Origin: DAOUJW01 sp034421015
Lineage (GTDB): Bacteria; Chloroflexota; Dehalococcoidia; Lucifugimonadales; UBA2985
Direction of reading: 5' to 3'
Length of the DNA: 58,394 nucleotides
Assembly (NCBI GenBank): GCA_034421015.1
Contig: DAOUKT010000030.1
Span: forward strand, 1-58,394
Positions within the stretch are counted from its first letter, which is position 1. Each line of letters begins with the position of its first letter. Positions 33,282 through 41,536 of the stretch are shown here, one piece after another. The notes beneath the pieces are model-generated. The model did no database searches, was not told the origin of the DNA, and was given only the letters and a program-made list of their open reading frames with translations. The translations under genes were made by a program, and so were the position numbers.

Positions 33282-34667
33282 TTAAGCCCGGGCTTCCCGA
33301 GCCTTTCGTTGACCAACTGCACTCATTAGGCCAAATGTCTCCTCAAAACCTTCCTCGAAGAATCCCTCTGGCGCAGATGGAATCTGCCCGTACTCATTGA
33401 TCTGCACCAACTCTATCTTCGAGCCATCCACGGAGGGCGTCACATAATAGAGATTTAAGGTGTCAGGGTTCAAGGTCTCCTCTGCTGTCCTCCGTTGCAA
33501 GCGGGTGACCAAGTGCTCACTGTGCGTCTCCACAATTACACCGACGTCTCTCCTAGTAACTTCAATGAGAAAGTCAGCCAATTCAGCCTGCACTCTGGGG
33601 TGAAGATGAATCTCAGGTTGCTCCAAGAGTATAGTCGCTCCCTGGGGAGCAATCAGGCCTTGGATTAGAATTGGCAGAAGCTGAGATGTACCTACCCCCA
33701 CGTCAGGAAGGCTTACTTCAACTCCGGTGTGAAGGTCTGCAATCATTATGCGGAAGAATCCTCCCGAGAGCCGGGCGAGGCTGACCTTAAGCGCCAGCCC
33801 CATTCTCCTACACCACTCGGAAAGCTGCTCTGTGTCCAGTAGATTAGATTGTGATGCGCTCCAAAGGACTGCTGGCCCCAACTCCCCGGCTGCGCCAACC
33901 TCTCTTGGAGTTTCTCCTGTAGATAGATACATCCGCCTGGGACTTTCGCGCAACGGCCCAACATAATGAAGGCTGGAGAATTCCTGAGATGCAGCATCTC
34001 CGGCAACTCTGGCTTGAGAGGCCGCCCACATCCTTCTTTCAAAGGTCCGAGAAATCTTTGGTCCCTTTGCGCCTCCAAAGGTCGCGGCTACATCAGGCAC
34101 CTTGACCTGAGGGACTACGTGGAATTTCGCGATATTGGAACTGGCTAATGTTTCCGTAGTTAGAGAACCCCCGGAAGGAGACTTAACGGTTGTCCGATAA
34201 GACTGGCCCAGTTGGTGACCACTCTCACTCTTCTTATTCAAAGTCAGCCATTCAGGACCCAGAACAATCTTTGAGTCTGCAAGATATATCCGGTCAATTG
34301 ACGGAAACTTAGCCAATGCAAGAGAAACTGACAGATCTACCCACTGTGGATTCGGGAGCGCTACCAAGTCTTCTGGATGGTTCGCACCCGAGTACCACCT
34401 TGAAGCTATTTCTATACGGACGGAGGACTCCACGTCGTGCTTGAACGCAATGTCCTCAAACGTGCCCAAATCCACGTACTCCCCGGTTGGGACGAAAGCC
34501 GTGTCTAGGTCACGGTTCTCCACCGTCTGGCGGAGTGCCATCATCGCCCGGATTATTGCGCTCTTGCCAGAGCTATTCGGCCCCGTCAAGACTGTCAGGG
34601 GAGCTATATGGATATTGCCAGTATCCTTAAAGGCTTTGAAGTTTCTCAGGCGGATATTGGTTAGCAT
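33282..34667 (-). CDS. SMC/OLD-like AAA ATPase (DUF3696-type)
   Basis: 461 residues. Walker A is GPNSSGKS (29-36), preceded by LRNFKAFKD as in RecF/OLD proteins. GVGTSQLLP near residue 330 is the signature region, LLEQPEIHLHP the Walker B with its Glu, and VETHSEHLV the switch histidine. The long region between is variable and may be the sensor. It lacks a Toprim domain, so it is not a classic OLD nuclease. A TATAAT-like box lies on the minus strand at 34762-34757. Paired with a PIN-like gene, it resembles ATPase-effector defence modules such as Septu or PARIS in layout but not in effector. Confidence 0.82.
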   Translation of the reverse strand: MLTNIRLRNFKAFKDTGNIHIAPLTVLTGPNSSGKSAIIRAMMALRQTVENRDLDTAFVPTGEYVDLGTFEDIAFKHDVESSVRIEIASRWYSGANHPEDLVALPNPQWVDLSVSLALAKFPSIDRIYLADSKIVLGPEWLTLNKKSESGHQLGQSYRTTVKSPSGGSLTTETLASSNIAKFHVVPQVKVPDVAATFGGAKGPKISRTFERRMWAASQARVAGDAASQEFSSLHYVGPLRESPRRMYLSTGETPREVGAAGELGPAVLWSASQSNLLDTEQLSEWCRRMGLALKVSLARLSGGFFRIMIADLHTGVEVSLPDVGVGTSQLLPILIQGLIAPQGATILLEQPEIHLHPRVQAELADFLIEVTRRDVGVIVETHSEHLVTRLQRRTAEETLNPDTLNLYYVTPSVDGSKIELVQINEYGQIPSAPEGFFEEGFEETFGLMSAVGQRKAREARA

Positions 34668-34839
34668 TGTAATCGTACTTCAGACTGAGCTTGTGCCTGA
34701 ACTGCTACCAAGACCACGGCGGCGTCAGATAGCTTACGGAGGAACCGTCAAGCGCCATTATACACTATCACGCACAAGTGAATCGGGTGCGGTTGAGGGC
34801 AATACCGCAAAATGTGGGTACACGCAATACCCCACCCCC

Positions 34840-35130
34840 CTAGCCCCGCTCCCGCTCCTCCAGCGCCTCCCGCAGCGCCTCCACCTCCCGCCTCAGGCTG
34901 CGGTTCTTCTGTGACAGGTAGTACACGTACACAAAGAAGCCTATCCACGTGACGGTGTAGGCTGCAAAGAGGTAGGGCAGGTTGGCCTCCGGGTCCGTGT
35001 CCTCCCCGGCTATGGAGCCGGCCGGCCCCGGCGTGGCCGTCTGGGCCAGCGCGACATCGGCGTCCAGCGCGACAATCACTGCCGACAGGAGAATCAGCGC
35101 CATCAGCGTTCCGGTTAGTGTTGCTTTCAT
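34840..35130 (-). CDS. ccmD: CcmD-like haem exporter small subunit
   Basis: 96 residues: a cleavable-looking hydrophobic start (LTGTLMALILLSAVIVALD), a short linker, one membrane span (LPYLFAAYTVTWIGFFVYVY) and a basic coiled tail (RSLRREVEALREALEERERG). CcmD is a single-span, 50-70-residue partner of CcmABC that helps release holo-CcmE; the span plus basic helix fit, and position after ccmC supports it. The extra N-terminal segment is unusual. GGAGG lies 6 nt before ATG at 35130. Confidence 0.78.
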   Translation of the reverse strand: MKATLTGTLMALILLSAVIVALDADVALAQTATPGPAGSIAGEDTDPEANLPYLFAAYTVTWIGFFVYVYYLSQKNRSLRREVEALREALEERERG

Positions 35131-35155
35131 ATCGCCTCCGGTTTGGGAAGGATTG

Positions 35156-35848
35156 CTAGGCCAGGCTGATCGCTCCTCGGACCGCTTCGACATCTTCCTC
35201 GCTGCGTCGCAGGGACAGCCGGTCCGACAGCAGGTACGCAAAGAGGAACGTAAAGGCCACGGTGCACGCCATGAGCACCATGCGCATCTCCGGCTCCAGG
35301 CTACCCTCGGCCACCGGCCCTATGACCACGGGCGGGTGCACGGTGCGCCACCAGACCACAGACAGGTAGATGATGGGAATGTCGAAGAAGCCCACTATGC
35401 CCAGGATGGCGGAGAAGCGCGCCCCCTGGTCGCCCCTTGGCGAGTAGGCCCGCAGCATCAGGTAGGCGACGTAGATGAGCCACAGGATGAGTGACGTGGT
35501 GAGCTTGGGGTCCCACGTCCACCAGACGCCCCACGCCGGCTTTGCCCAGAGCACGCCCGTAATCAGCATCAGCGTCGTGAACACCACGCCTATCTCCGCC
35601 GACGCGTAGGCCAGCCGGTCCATTCTTTCGGAGCGCTTCCACAGGTAGCCCACGCTGCCCACCAGCACCCAGAAGAAGGCGAAGAACCCCACCCAGGCCA
35701 TCGAGACGTGGAAGTAGAAGATGCGCTGGGATATGCCCAGGTTGCGGTCGGTGGGGGCGTACAGGAAGACCAGGTAGAGGACTCCCACCATCGACACCGC
35801 GCTGAGCAGGAACAGAACGTTTCGTGCGGCGCTGTTTGTGCTTGTCAT
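35156..35848 (-). CDS. ccmC: haem exporter subunit CcmC
   Basis: 230 residues, six spans, with the haem-handling tryptophan motif WGVWWTWDPKLT (about residues 108-119) and flanking histidines in YFHVSMAW and TVHPP. CcmC binds haem at the outer face and passes it to CcmE in system I cytochrome c maturation. The ccmE gene is not in the window. Start 2 nt after ccmB stop. Confidence 0.94.
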   Translation of the reverse strand: MTSTNSAARNVLFLLSAVSMVGVLYLVFLYAPTDRNLGISQRIFYFHVSMAWVGFFAFFWVLVGSVGYLWKRSERMDRLAYASAEIGVVFTTLMLITGVLWAKPAWGVWWTWDPKLTTSLILWLIYVAYLMLRAYSPRGDQGARFSAILGIVGFFDIPIIYLSVVWWRTVHPPVVIGPVAEGSLEPEMRMVLMACTVAFTFLFAYLLSDRLSLRRSEEDVEAVRGAISLA

Positions 35849-35849
35849 T

Positions 35850-36524
35850 TCACTCCTGTATCACGTGTTCGAATGCCAGGGCGCAGAAGACCAGGGCCAG
35901 GATATCGAAGGCGGCGATGAGCTGCACCCATCGGGCGATGTCGCCCCAGGGCCTGCTCTCCAGCGCGTAGCCGGAGGCCACGACAGACCCGATCACTATG
36001 GGCACGACCACCGGGAGGAAGAGCATCGGCAGCATGATCTCCCTTGACCTGGTGTTGACGGCGATGGCCGAGAAGAGGGTGCCGACGGTCACAAAACCCA
36101 GGGTCGCCAGAAAAACTATCAGCAGCAACGCCGGCTGGAACGGCGAGACGTTGAAGAGCACGGCGAAGACGGGCAGAAGGATCGCCTCCGCCACCAGCAT
36201 GAACGCCAGGCTGCCCAGCATCTTGCCCAGGTACAGCGCCTCCCGGCTGGTGGGCGTGACCAGCAGGCCCTCCAGGTTGCCCCGGTCCTTCTCGATGGCG
36301 AAGGCGCGCGTGAGGCCCAGGACGCCTGCGAATGTGAAGGACACCCACAGTACCCCGGGAGCCACGATGGGCGTCACACGCGGCGATGAGTTCACGGCAA
36401 AGTTGAGTATCACCAGGGAGAGGATGGAGAAGGCCAGGATGGCGGTGATAACGTCCCTGGCCCGCAGCTCCGTCAGCACGTCCTTCCACACCACCGTTGT
36501 GACGGTTGCCCAGAAGCCGGTCAC
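35850..36524 (-). CDS. ccmB: haem exporter subunit CcmB
   Basis: 224 residues, six membrane spans, ABC-2-type permease. FAIEKDRGNLEGLLVTPTSR near residue 76 is the conserved cytoplasmic loop that contacts the ATPase. Works with CcmA and CcmC. Overlaps the end of ccmA by 4 nt (ATGA). Confidence 0.93.
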   Translation of the reverse strand: MTGFWATVTTVVWKDVLTELRARDVITAILAFSILSLVILNFAVNSSPRVTPIVAPGVLWVSFTFAGVLGLTRAFAIEKDRGNLEGLLVTPTSREALYLGKMLGSLAFMLVAEAILLPVFAVLFNVSPFQPALLLIVFLATLGFVTVGTLFSAIAVNTRSREIMLPMLFLPVVVPIVIGSVVASGYALESRPWGDIARWVQLIAAFDILALVFCALAFEHVIQE

Positions 36525-37255
36525 GGCGCTACCTGCGTGAGCCGCCCGTAGGCGCCCTTCAACATCTCCTCGTCCACAAGGGCGCGCTCCTCCTGGTAGG
36601 CGATGCGGCCCCCCATGAGGATGGCAACACGGTTTCCAAGGGCAAGGCCCCGCTCAAGGCTGTGGGTGGCCATGAGCACCGTGCGACGCCCCCGCTCTCC
36701 GGCCGATACCATGCCGGTCAGCATATCGAGTGCCTCCTGGTCGAGGCCGGTCTCAGGTTCGTCCAGGAGCAGGATGGGCGGGTCGTGGAGTATGGCTCTG
36801 GCCAGGGAGGCGCGCTTCTGCAGCCCGTGGGAGAGAACGCTGACCCTGCGCCCCAAGTGGGGACGAAGGCCAACCAGGTCGGCGGCCTGCTCAATCCGAT
36901 CGTCAAGCTGCGTCAGCCCGAACATCCTGCCGTGGAACCTCAAGTTCTCCCGGGCCGTCAGGTCGCCGTAGAGCAGGGGTTGATGCGTCACCACTCCAAT
37001 GTTCCTCCTGATGGCCGTCGGGTCCTTCTTCAGGTCGTAGCCGGCGACCGTGACCTCGCCGCGGTCGGGCCGTGACATGGTTGCCAGCACTTTGATGAGG
37101 GTTGTCTTGCCGGAGCCGTTGGGCCCGAACACCGTGAGGAAGTCGCCCCAGGGCAGGCTGAGTTCAAGGTCCCTGAGCACCGCCTGGGGCCCGTAGCTCT
37201 TGCCCAGCCCCTTCACGTGAATGGCATGGGGCCCATAGCCTTCCGCCTCTGCCAT
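36521..37255 (-). CDS. ccmA: haem exporter ATPase CcmA
   Basis: 244 residues from ATG at 37255. Walker A FGPNGSGKTTL, signature LSHGLQKRASLARAIL and Walker B ILLLDEPETGLD are all present. It powers the release of haem-loaded CcmE from the CcmCD complex. An in-frame ATG at 37318 would add 21 basic residues without similarity to the family, so the shorter form is preferred. First gene of the ccmABCD operon; divergent from the 37.4-kb pair. Confidence 0.92.
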   Translation of the reverse strand: MAEAEGYGPHAIHVKGLGKSYGPQAVLRDLELSLPWGDFLTVFGPNGSGKTTLIKVLATMSRPDRGEVTVAGYDLKKDPTAIRRNIGVVTHQPLLYGDLTARENLRFHGRMFGLTQLDDRIEQAADLVGLRPHLGRRVSVLSHGLQKRASLARAILHDPPILLLDEPETGLDQEALDMLTGMVSAGERGRRTVLMATHSLERGLALGNRVAILMGGRIAYQEERALVDEEMLKGAYGRLTQVAP

Positions 37256-37361
37256 GCTGCTTCCCCGGGTACTCCCCTTTCTTGGCTCGCCCGACAGCCC
37301 CCTCCTCAGGCTCTTCATGATATATCACTTGTGAATTGAGTAGCAAGCGCGCGTCAGAGGG

Positions 37362-37390
37362 TTGACAATTGGATGTTCAATTGTTCTAAT
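37362..37390 (+). promoter_or_regulatory. promoter with palindrome, upstream of the unknown/HD pair
   Basis: TTGACA (37362-37367), 17 nt, TCTAAT (37385-37390). The spacer is almost filled by a perfect inverted repeat ACAATTG-GATGTT-CAATTGT (37365-37384), a likely repressor site. Confidence 0.7.
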
Positions 37391-37453
37391 CAACCTAAGA
37401 GTCTCCAAATCGCACTCGATCTAGCTGAAAGCAACTTGGGAAGGGGTGTCAGA

Positions 37454-37957
37454 ATGGACACAAGGCTCATAGTGCTGGAGTTGGTCCTAAAAGAGTTGGA
37501 TATAGGATTAAATATTGACACCCTTGAAGATCGTATTCGCCTACAGAAGGCCGTGTACATAACCCAAGAAGCTGGCGTGCCACTCGGCCATCGATTCAGT
37601 TGGTATGTCAGAGGCCCATATAGCCCAGGCCTCGCAAGAGACTACTACTATCTCCAATTGGCTTCTGAAGATGAGTTAGATCCTAACCATGGAAGATCGT
37701 TGAGGCAGCAAGTCAAGGAGACCCTCGAGGGACTCAGGCCCATCATGTCTGCAAGCAATGAAGTGCCGCTTGAACAGCCAGACTGGCTCGAATTGGTTTC
37801 GTCAATTCACTATCTCCACAAAACTGTCGGAACATCCAACCCTGAAGAAGCAAGGACAAAGCTCCACCAATTGAAGCCGCGCCTGTCTCCGTACATTCCG
37901 CAGGCTGAAAGAGCACTTTGGCAGATTGGGCTCTTGGACTCTGACCGGTTGCAATAG
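37454..37957 (+). CDS. unknown protein upstream of an HD phosphohydrolase
   Basis: 167 residues, no family named with confidence. The block RIRLQKAVYITQEAG, then HRFSWYVRGPYSPGLARDYY, recalls the start of SocA/Panacea-type (DUF4065) antitoxin-like proteins, which share a [K]-[A/V]-Y followed by WxxGPYSP pattern. The rest is helical. ATG at 37454 is preferred because AAGGGG lies 7 nt upstream; a start at 37373 would fall before the promoter's transcription start. Base composition here is clearly AT-richer than the flanking ccm and suf genes, a sign of transfer. The HD gene follows after 19 nt. Confidence 0.6.
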   Translation: MDTRLIVLELVLKELDIGLNIDTLEDRIRLQKAVYITQEAGVPLGHRFSWYVRGPYSPGLARDYYYLQLASEDELDPNHGRSLRQQVKETLEGLRPIMSASNEVPLEQPDWLELVSSIHYLHKTVGTSNPEEARTKLHQLKPRLSPYIPQAERALWQIGLLDSDRLQ

Positions 37958-37976
37958 TTTGTATGGAGAGCAAGAA

Positions 37977-39392
37977 TTGCCAGACCCATATGCAAGCAAG
38001 CGGATAGCTGACCCGGTACATGGCACGGTAGGCCTTAGTGAACCAGAGACTGAGCTACTATCAACTCGGGCCTTTCAACGCCTACGAAACATTAAGCAGT
38101 TGGGATTGGCGCACTTTGTGTTCCCTGGCGCTGATTACTCACGGCTGTCGCACTGCATCGGGGTATGTCATGTAACAGGCAGAATCCTTGACTCCCTCGA
38201 ATCATTCAGTGATGTGAAAATCAAGCCTCCAGCGCGTCAGGAGTACCGATTAGCCGGGCTATTACACGACCTAGGACATTTCCCATATTCGCACGCGTTC
38301 GAGGAGGCCGTGTCAGATTACTATAGAGAACAGGCAACCCCGGCACTCCTAGATTCCGATACCACAGCTCCTGTAAAAAGGCCCCTAGACCACGAAACCC
38401 TCGGAGGGCTTTTGCTGGACAATGATAGTGAAGTCAGTTCCACATTTGAGCGCCATGGAATCTCGAGCGAAACTGTTTTCAGCATATTTGCTCGTACAGT
38501 TCCTCAAGAATTCTCCAATCTGATAAGTTCAGACCTTGACGCGGACCGCATTGATTACTTGATGCGAACAGCATTACATACAGGCCTACCATACGGAAAA
38601 GTTGACATTGAGTACATCCTCAGTCAGTTGCGCCTAGATGGCGATAACAGAATATGCTTAACACAGCAGGCACAGAGGACAGCCGAGCATTTCCTCTTTG
38701 CTCGGTATTTTGATTATCAACAAGTAAGCTATCACAAAACCGTAGCTGCCCTCGAGGAGGTCCTCAAGGACATAGTTACTGAATTGTTGAAAACTGGAGC
38801 CATCGACTGCTCGGAGTCCGGCATCCTCGAAATGGTTGAGTCCGGATTGTGGTGCCAATTTGATGATGCCTACATACTGCAATTGATTAGGGAATTGGAG
38901 ACTGGCAATACCGGCTACGACAACGTGCTTGCGACTAAAGTTAATTCACTGTTGCGAAGGATTCCACCTAAATTAATCGGCAGCATAGAATTCATAGATG
39001 ATAGAGTCCGAAAAGGTGAGCATAGTCGTAACGTACGAGATCTAAAAAGAATATCCGAAGAACTCTCGGAAGAGTTCGGCATACCTCCAGATCTCTGGTA
39101 TGTATGGGATTCAAAGGGTATCTCTCTGACTAAGGTAGGTTCGTTTGCTCCTGTTTCTATGTTGCCACCCGACGAAGATGAGCTTGAACAATCAATTCGG
39201 ATCGAAAACGACGATGGGTCAATTCCTATTGTCAACAGTGCAGGATCTGTCATGAGCGTACTAGCCCAGAAGGCTTTATTTGCAGCGCGTCTTTATGTGC
39301 TCTTCCCAGACGAACGAGAAGTAGACCGCCAAAGAATCACAGAACGGGCACGGCAAAAGGTTAACCACGAGAATTGGAGCAACGGCAAATAG
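37977..39392 (+). CDS. HD-domain phosphohydrolase (dNTPase-like)
   Basis: 471 residues. RIADPVHGTVGLSEPETELL, AFQRLRNIKQLGLAHFVFPG, SRLSHCIGVCH (H59), LLHDLGHFPYSHAFE (H97, D98) and DLDADRIDYLMRTA supply the metal ligands of the COG1078 family related to SAMHD1 and dGTPases, which split dNTPs into nucleoside and triphosphate. The C-terminal 200 residues are helical without recognised domain. TTG at 37977 is chosen because GGAGAG lies 6 nt upstream; a TTG at 37926 would overlap the previous gene by 32 nt. Linked to the gene upstream in one transcript, AT-rich; a phage-defence role by dNTP depletion is possible. Confidence 0.85.
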   Translation: MPDPYASKRIADPVHGTVGLSEPETELLSTRAFQRLRNIKQLGLAHFVFPGADYSRLSHCIGVCHVTGRILDSLESFSDVKIKPPARQEYRLAGLLHDLGHFPYSHAFEEAVSDYYREQATPALLDSDTTAPVKRPLDHETLGGLLLDNDSEVSSTFERHGISSETVFSIFARTVPQEFSNLISSDLDADRIDYLMRTALHTGLPYGKVDIEYILSQLRLDGDNRICLTQQAQRTAEHFLFARYFDYQQVSYHKTVAALEEVLKDIVTELLKTGAIDCSESGILEMVESGLWCQFDDAYILQLIRELETGNTGYDNVLATKVNSLLRRIPPKLIGSIEFIDDRVRKGEHSRNVRDLKRISEELSEEFGIPPDLWYVWDSKGISLTKVGSFAPVSMLPPDEDELEQSIRIENDDGSIPIVNSAGSVMSVLAQKALFAARLYVLFPDEREVDRQRITERARQKVNHENWSNGK

Positions 39393-39427
39393 CGGTTGCT
39401 TGTCAGTCTACTCATACGAGCCCCAAA

Positions 39428-39457
39428 TTGACACCCTATCACGCCCGTTGCTACAAT
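39428..39457 (+). promoter_or_regulatory. promoter of sufT-mrp
   Basis: TTGACA (39428-39433), 18 nt, TACAAT (39452-39457), 45 nt before the sufT ATG. Confidence 0.8.
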
Positions 39458-39502
39458 TACCAATGCAGACAGGGTAGGCAAGAGATGGAAGGGAGGTCTT
39501 CA

Positions 39503-39814
39503 ATGGCAGCAGCAACAGTCACAATGGACTCAATCAAGGAGGCGCTGAGGGACGTCTACGATCCTGAGATTCCCGTCAACGTCTACGACCTTGGCCTCAT
39601 CTACGACATCCAGCTCAACGAGGGCAACGTATACGTCCAGATGACCCTCACGGCCCCGGGCTGCGGCATGGGACCATACATCGCCCAGAACGCCGAGTGG
39701 CGCATTGCCGAGATAGACGGCGTAGAGGACGTTGAGGTGGAGATGACCTTCGATCCCCCGTGGAACCCGGACATGATCACCGAGGACGGCAAGAAGCTGC
39801 TGGGGCTGGACTGA
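39503..39814 (+). CDS. sufT: SufT/MIP18-family (DUF59) iron-sulfur assembly protein
   Basis: 103 residues, whole length DUF59: YDPEIPVNVYDLGLIYDIQL, and the conserved reactive cysteine in TAPGCGMG. Such proteins help to insert or maturate Fe-S clusters (SufT, PaaD, MIP18). GGGAGGT precedes the ATG at 39503; longer in-frame starts have no ribosome binding site and would lie before the promoter. Followed by the Mrp-like ATPase, a frequent pairing. Confidence 0.92.
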   Translation: MAAATVTMDSIKEALRDVYDPEIPVNVYDLGLIYDIQLNEGNVYVQMTLTAPGCGMGPYIAQNAEWRIAEIDGVEDVEVEMTFDPPWNPDMITEDGKKLLGLD

Positions 39815-39896
39815 TCCCGTCCCGCCCGGAAGGATATTCAAGCGCCCCGGCCCGCCATCTCAGCGGTGGGTGTGAAGCCGGGAGGAGTGAGGCTAG

Positions 39897-40709
39897 ATGA
39901 CCCGTCCAATGTCGCCCCAGGAGCAGGCGCGCCTGGAGGCCATGAAGCGGAACTGGCAGCAGAGACGCGAGATAGCGGACAAGCTGGCGCGAATCAAGTA
40001 CAAGATAGGCGTCTACAGCGGCAAAGGGGGAGTCGGCAAGACGACTGTGGCCGTGAACCTCGCCGTGACACTGGCCCAGAGGGGGTACGCCGTGGGGCTG
40101 ATGGACACGGACATCGACTGCCCCAACGCCACCAGGGTCCTGGGCGTCTTCGACAAGCCGACCATGCAGGACGGCATGATCATTCCCCCGGAGAAGTACG
40201 GCGTCAAGATACTCTCAATGGCCTTTTTCCAGGAGAACGAGGAGGAAGCCATCATCTGGCGCGGGCCAATGGTGCACAACGCCATCAACCAGTTCCTCCA
40301 GACGACGGCCTGGGGCGACCTTGACTACCTGGTGGTCGACCTTCCTCCGGGCACGTCGGACGCCCCTCTTACGGTGATGCAGAGCCTCAGCCTGGACGGG
40401 TTTGTGGTGGTGACGTCGCCACAGGCTCTGGCCAAGCTGGACGCCAAGCGGTCCATCAACATGATCCGCAAGCTGAACGTGAGCGTACTGGGCATTGTGG
40501 AGAACTTCAGCGGCGAGATGTTCGGGACCGGCGCGGGTGAGGAGCTTGCCGAGGAGATGGGGCTGAGCTTCATGGGCGCCCTGGGTCTGCGCCCCGAGTA
40601 CATGGACATGTCCAAGCCTGCGGTGGTGTCGAATCCGCTCATCGCGGCGGAGTACGAGAACATTGTCCACGCCCTGGAGCCGGCCATAGCCGCCAACCAG
40701 CCGGCGTAA
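39897..40709 (+). CDS. mrp: Mrp/ApbC-like P-loop ATPase without the CxxC motif
   Basis: 270 residues with the deviant Walker A SGKGGVGKTT (41-50), DTDIDCPN, and VDLPPGTSDAPLT, all typical of the Mrp/Nbp35 family that carries Fe-S clusters. However the CxxC cluster-binding pair usually found after ENMS is missing; the region reads VENFSGEMFGTGAGEE. Only isolated cysteines remain. Either the cluster is held otherwise or this member has a different task. Same operon as sufT (82-nt gap). Confidence 0.85.
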   Translation: MTRPMSPQEQARLEAMKRNWQQRREIADKLARIKYKIGVYSGKGGVGKTTVAVNLAVTLAQRGYAVGLMDTDIDCPNATRVLGVFDKPTMQDGMIIPPEKYGVKILSMAFFQENEEEAIIWRGPMVHNAINQFLQTTAWGDLDYLVVDLPPGTSDAPLTVMQSLSLDGFVVVTSPQALAKLDAKRSINMIRKLNVSVLGIVENFSGEMFGTGAGEELAEEMGLSFMGALGLRPEYMDMSKPAVVSNPLIAAEYENIVHALEPAIAANQPA

Positions 40710-40734
40710 GGCTGTGCCCTTGTCCCCCTCCTAG

Positions 40735-40758
40735 ATTCCTGCTTCCGCAGGAATGACG
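40735..40758. repeat. extragenic palindrome
   Basis: ATTCCTGC (40735-40742), TTCC, GCAGGAAT (40747-40754), then GACG: same element as at 48-72 and 29752-29775, placed between convergent mrp and thpR. Confidence 0.85.
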
Positions 40759-40789
40759 GGGAGGTGAGCAGGCGACCCCAGAATGGCGG

Positions 40790-41380
40790 CTACCCGCCCC
40801 TGCCGTCCAGCCGCGCGGCGTGCAGCCGCGTGTACACTGCCCCGGTGGGCCGCAGGTCGCTTTTCATTAGCGCGAGATCCCGTACCGGCACATGCACATC
40901 ACGCTCCACTGACGCGCCCGCAACCGCCTCCGACAACGCCCTCAACTGCTGCGGGGTCGCGCCGTCCCGCACCCTGCCCAGTGTCAGATGTGGGGTGAAG
41001 GAGCGACGCTCCATGGCAAAGCCCAGGGCCTCCAGCTCCCGCTCCACGGACCGATGAAGCTCCAGCAACGGCTCCAGTTCTCCGCCCAGGCCCACCCAGA
41101 CCACCCTGGGACGCCGTGCGTTGGGGAATGCGCCGACGCTTTCCAGCATTAGAGAGAAGGGCTGAGAGGGCGCGGCGCTCCGGTCAAGCGCTCCTGAGAT
41201 CGCGGGCACGGAGTCAACGTCTACGTCTCCCAGGAACTTCAGCGTAAGGTGGATGCCCTCCGGCCTGACCCACCGCACGCCGTCGCTGGCAGTGGCGCGC
41301 AGATCGCGCATTGTGCGCTCCACGGCGTCCCCGACCGCGGGCGGCAGCTCCACGGCTATGAAGGCTCGGATTCGTTCCAT
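40790..41380 (-). CDS. thpR: RNA 2',3'-cyclic phosphodiesterase
   Basis: 196 residues of the 2H phosphoesterase family. The two catalytic motifs are HLTLKFLG (H44) and HLTLGR (H131). Opens 2',3'-cyclic phosphates on RNA ends, formerly called 2'-5' RNA ligase. Single gene, normal length. No neighbour suggests the substrate. Confidence 0.94.
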   Translation of the reverse strand: MERIRAFIAVELPPAVGDAVERTMRDLRATASDGVRWVRPEGIHLTLKFLGDVDVDSVPAISGALDRSAAPSQPFSLMLESVGAFPNARRPRVVWVGLGGELEPLLELHRSVERELEALGFAMERRSFTPHLTLGRVRDGATPQQLRALSEAVAGASVERDVHVPVRDLALMKSDLRPTGAVYTRLHAARLDGRGG

Positions 41381-41475
41381 GTGTACTACCCCAGGACAAC
41401 ATTCTCAGACAAGGGAAGGGTAAAGGGGGTCACTGGATTTGTCCATAATCGCAGGGTTCGCGCAGCCGACGTACT

Positions 41476-41503
41476 TTGCGAAGGCATCGCCATGTAATAG
41501 AAT
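41476..41503 (+). promoter_or_regulatory. promoter of the TPP enzyme gene
   Basis: TTGCGA (41476-41481), 16 nt, TAGAAT (41498-41503), 33 nt before the ATG at 41537. Confidence 0.6.
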
Positions 41504-41536
41504 CCCTGTAGTCTACGCAGGCGGAAAGGGTGAGCA

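Noticed and set aside
37373..37453. Longer start of the gene at 37.4 kb
   Set aside because: The earlier ATG lies inside the promoter; ATG at 37454 has a ribosome binding site and a plausible leader.
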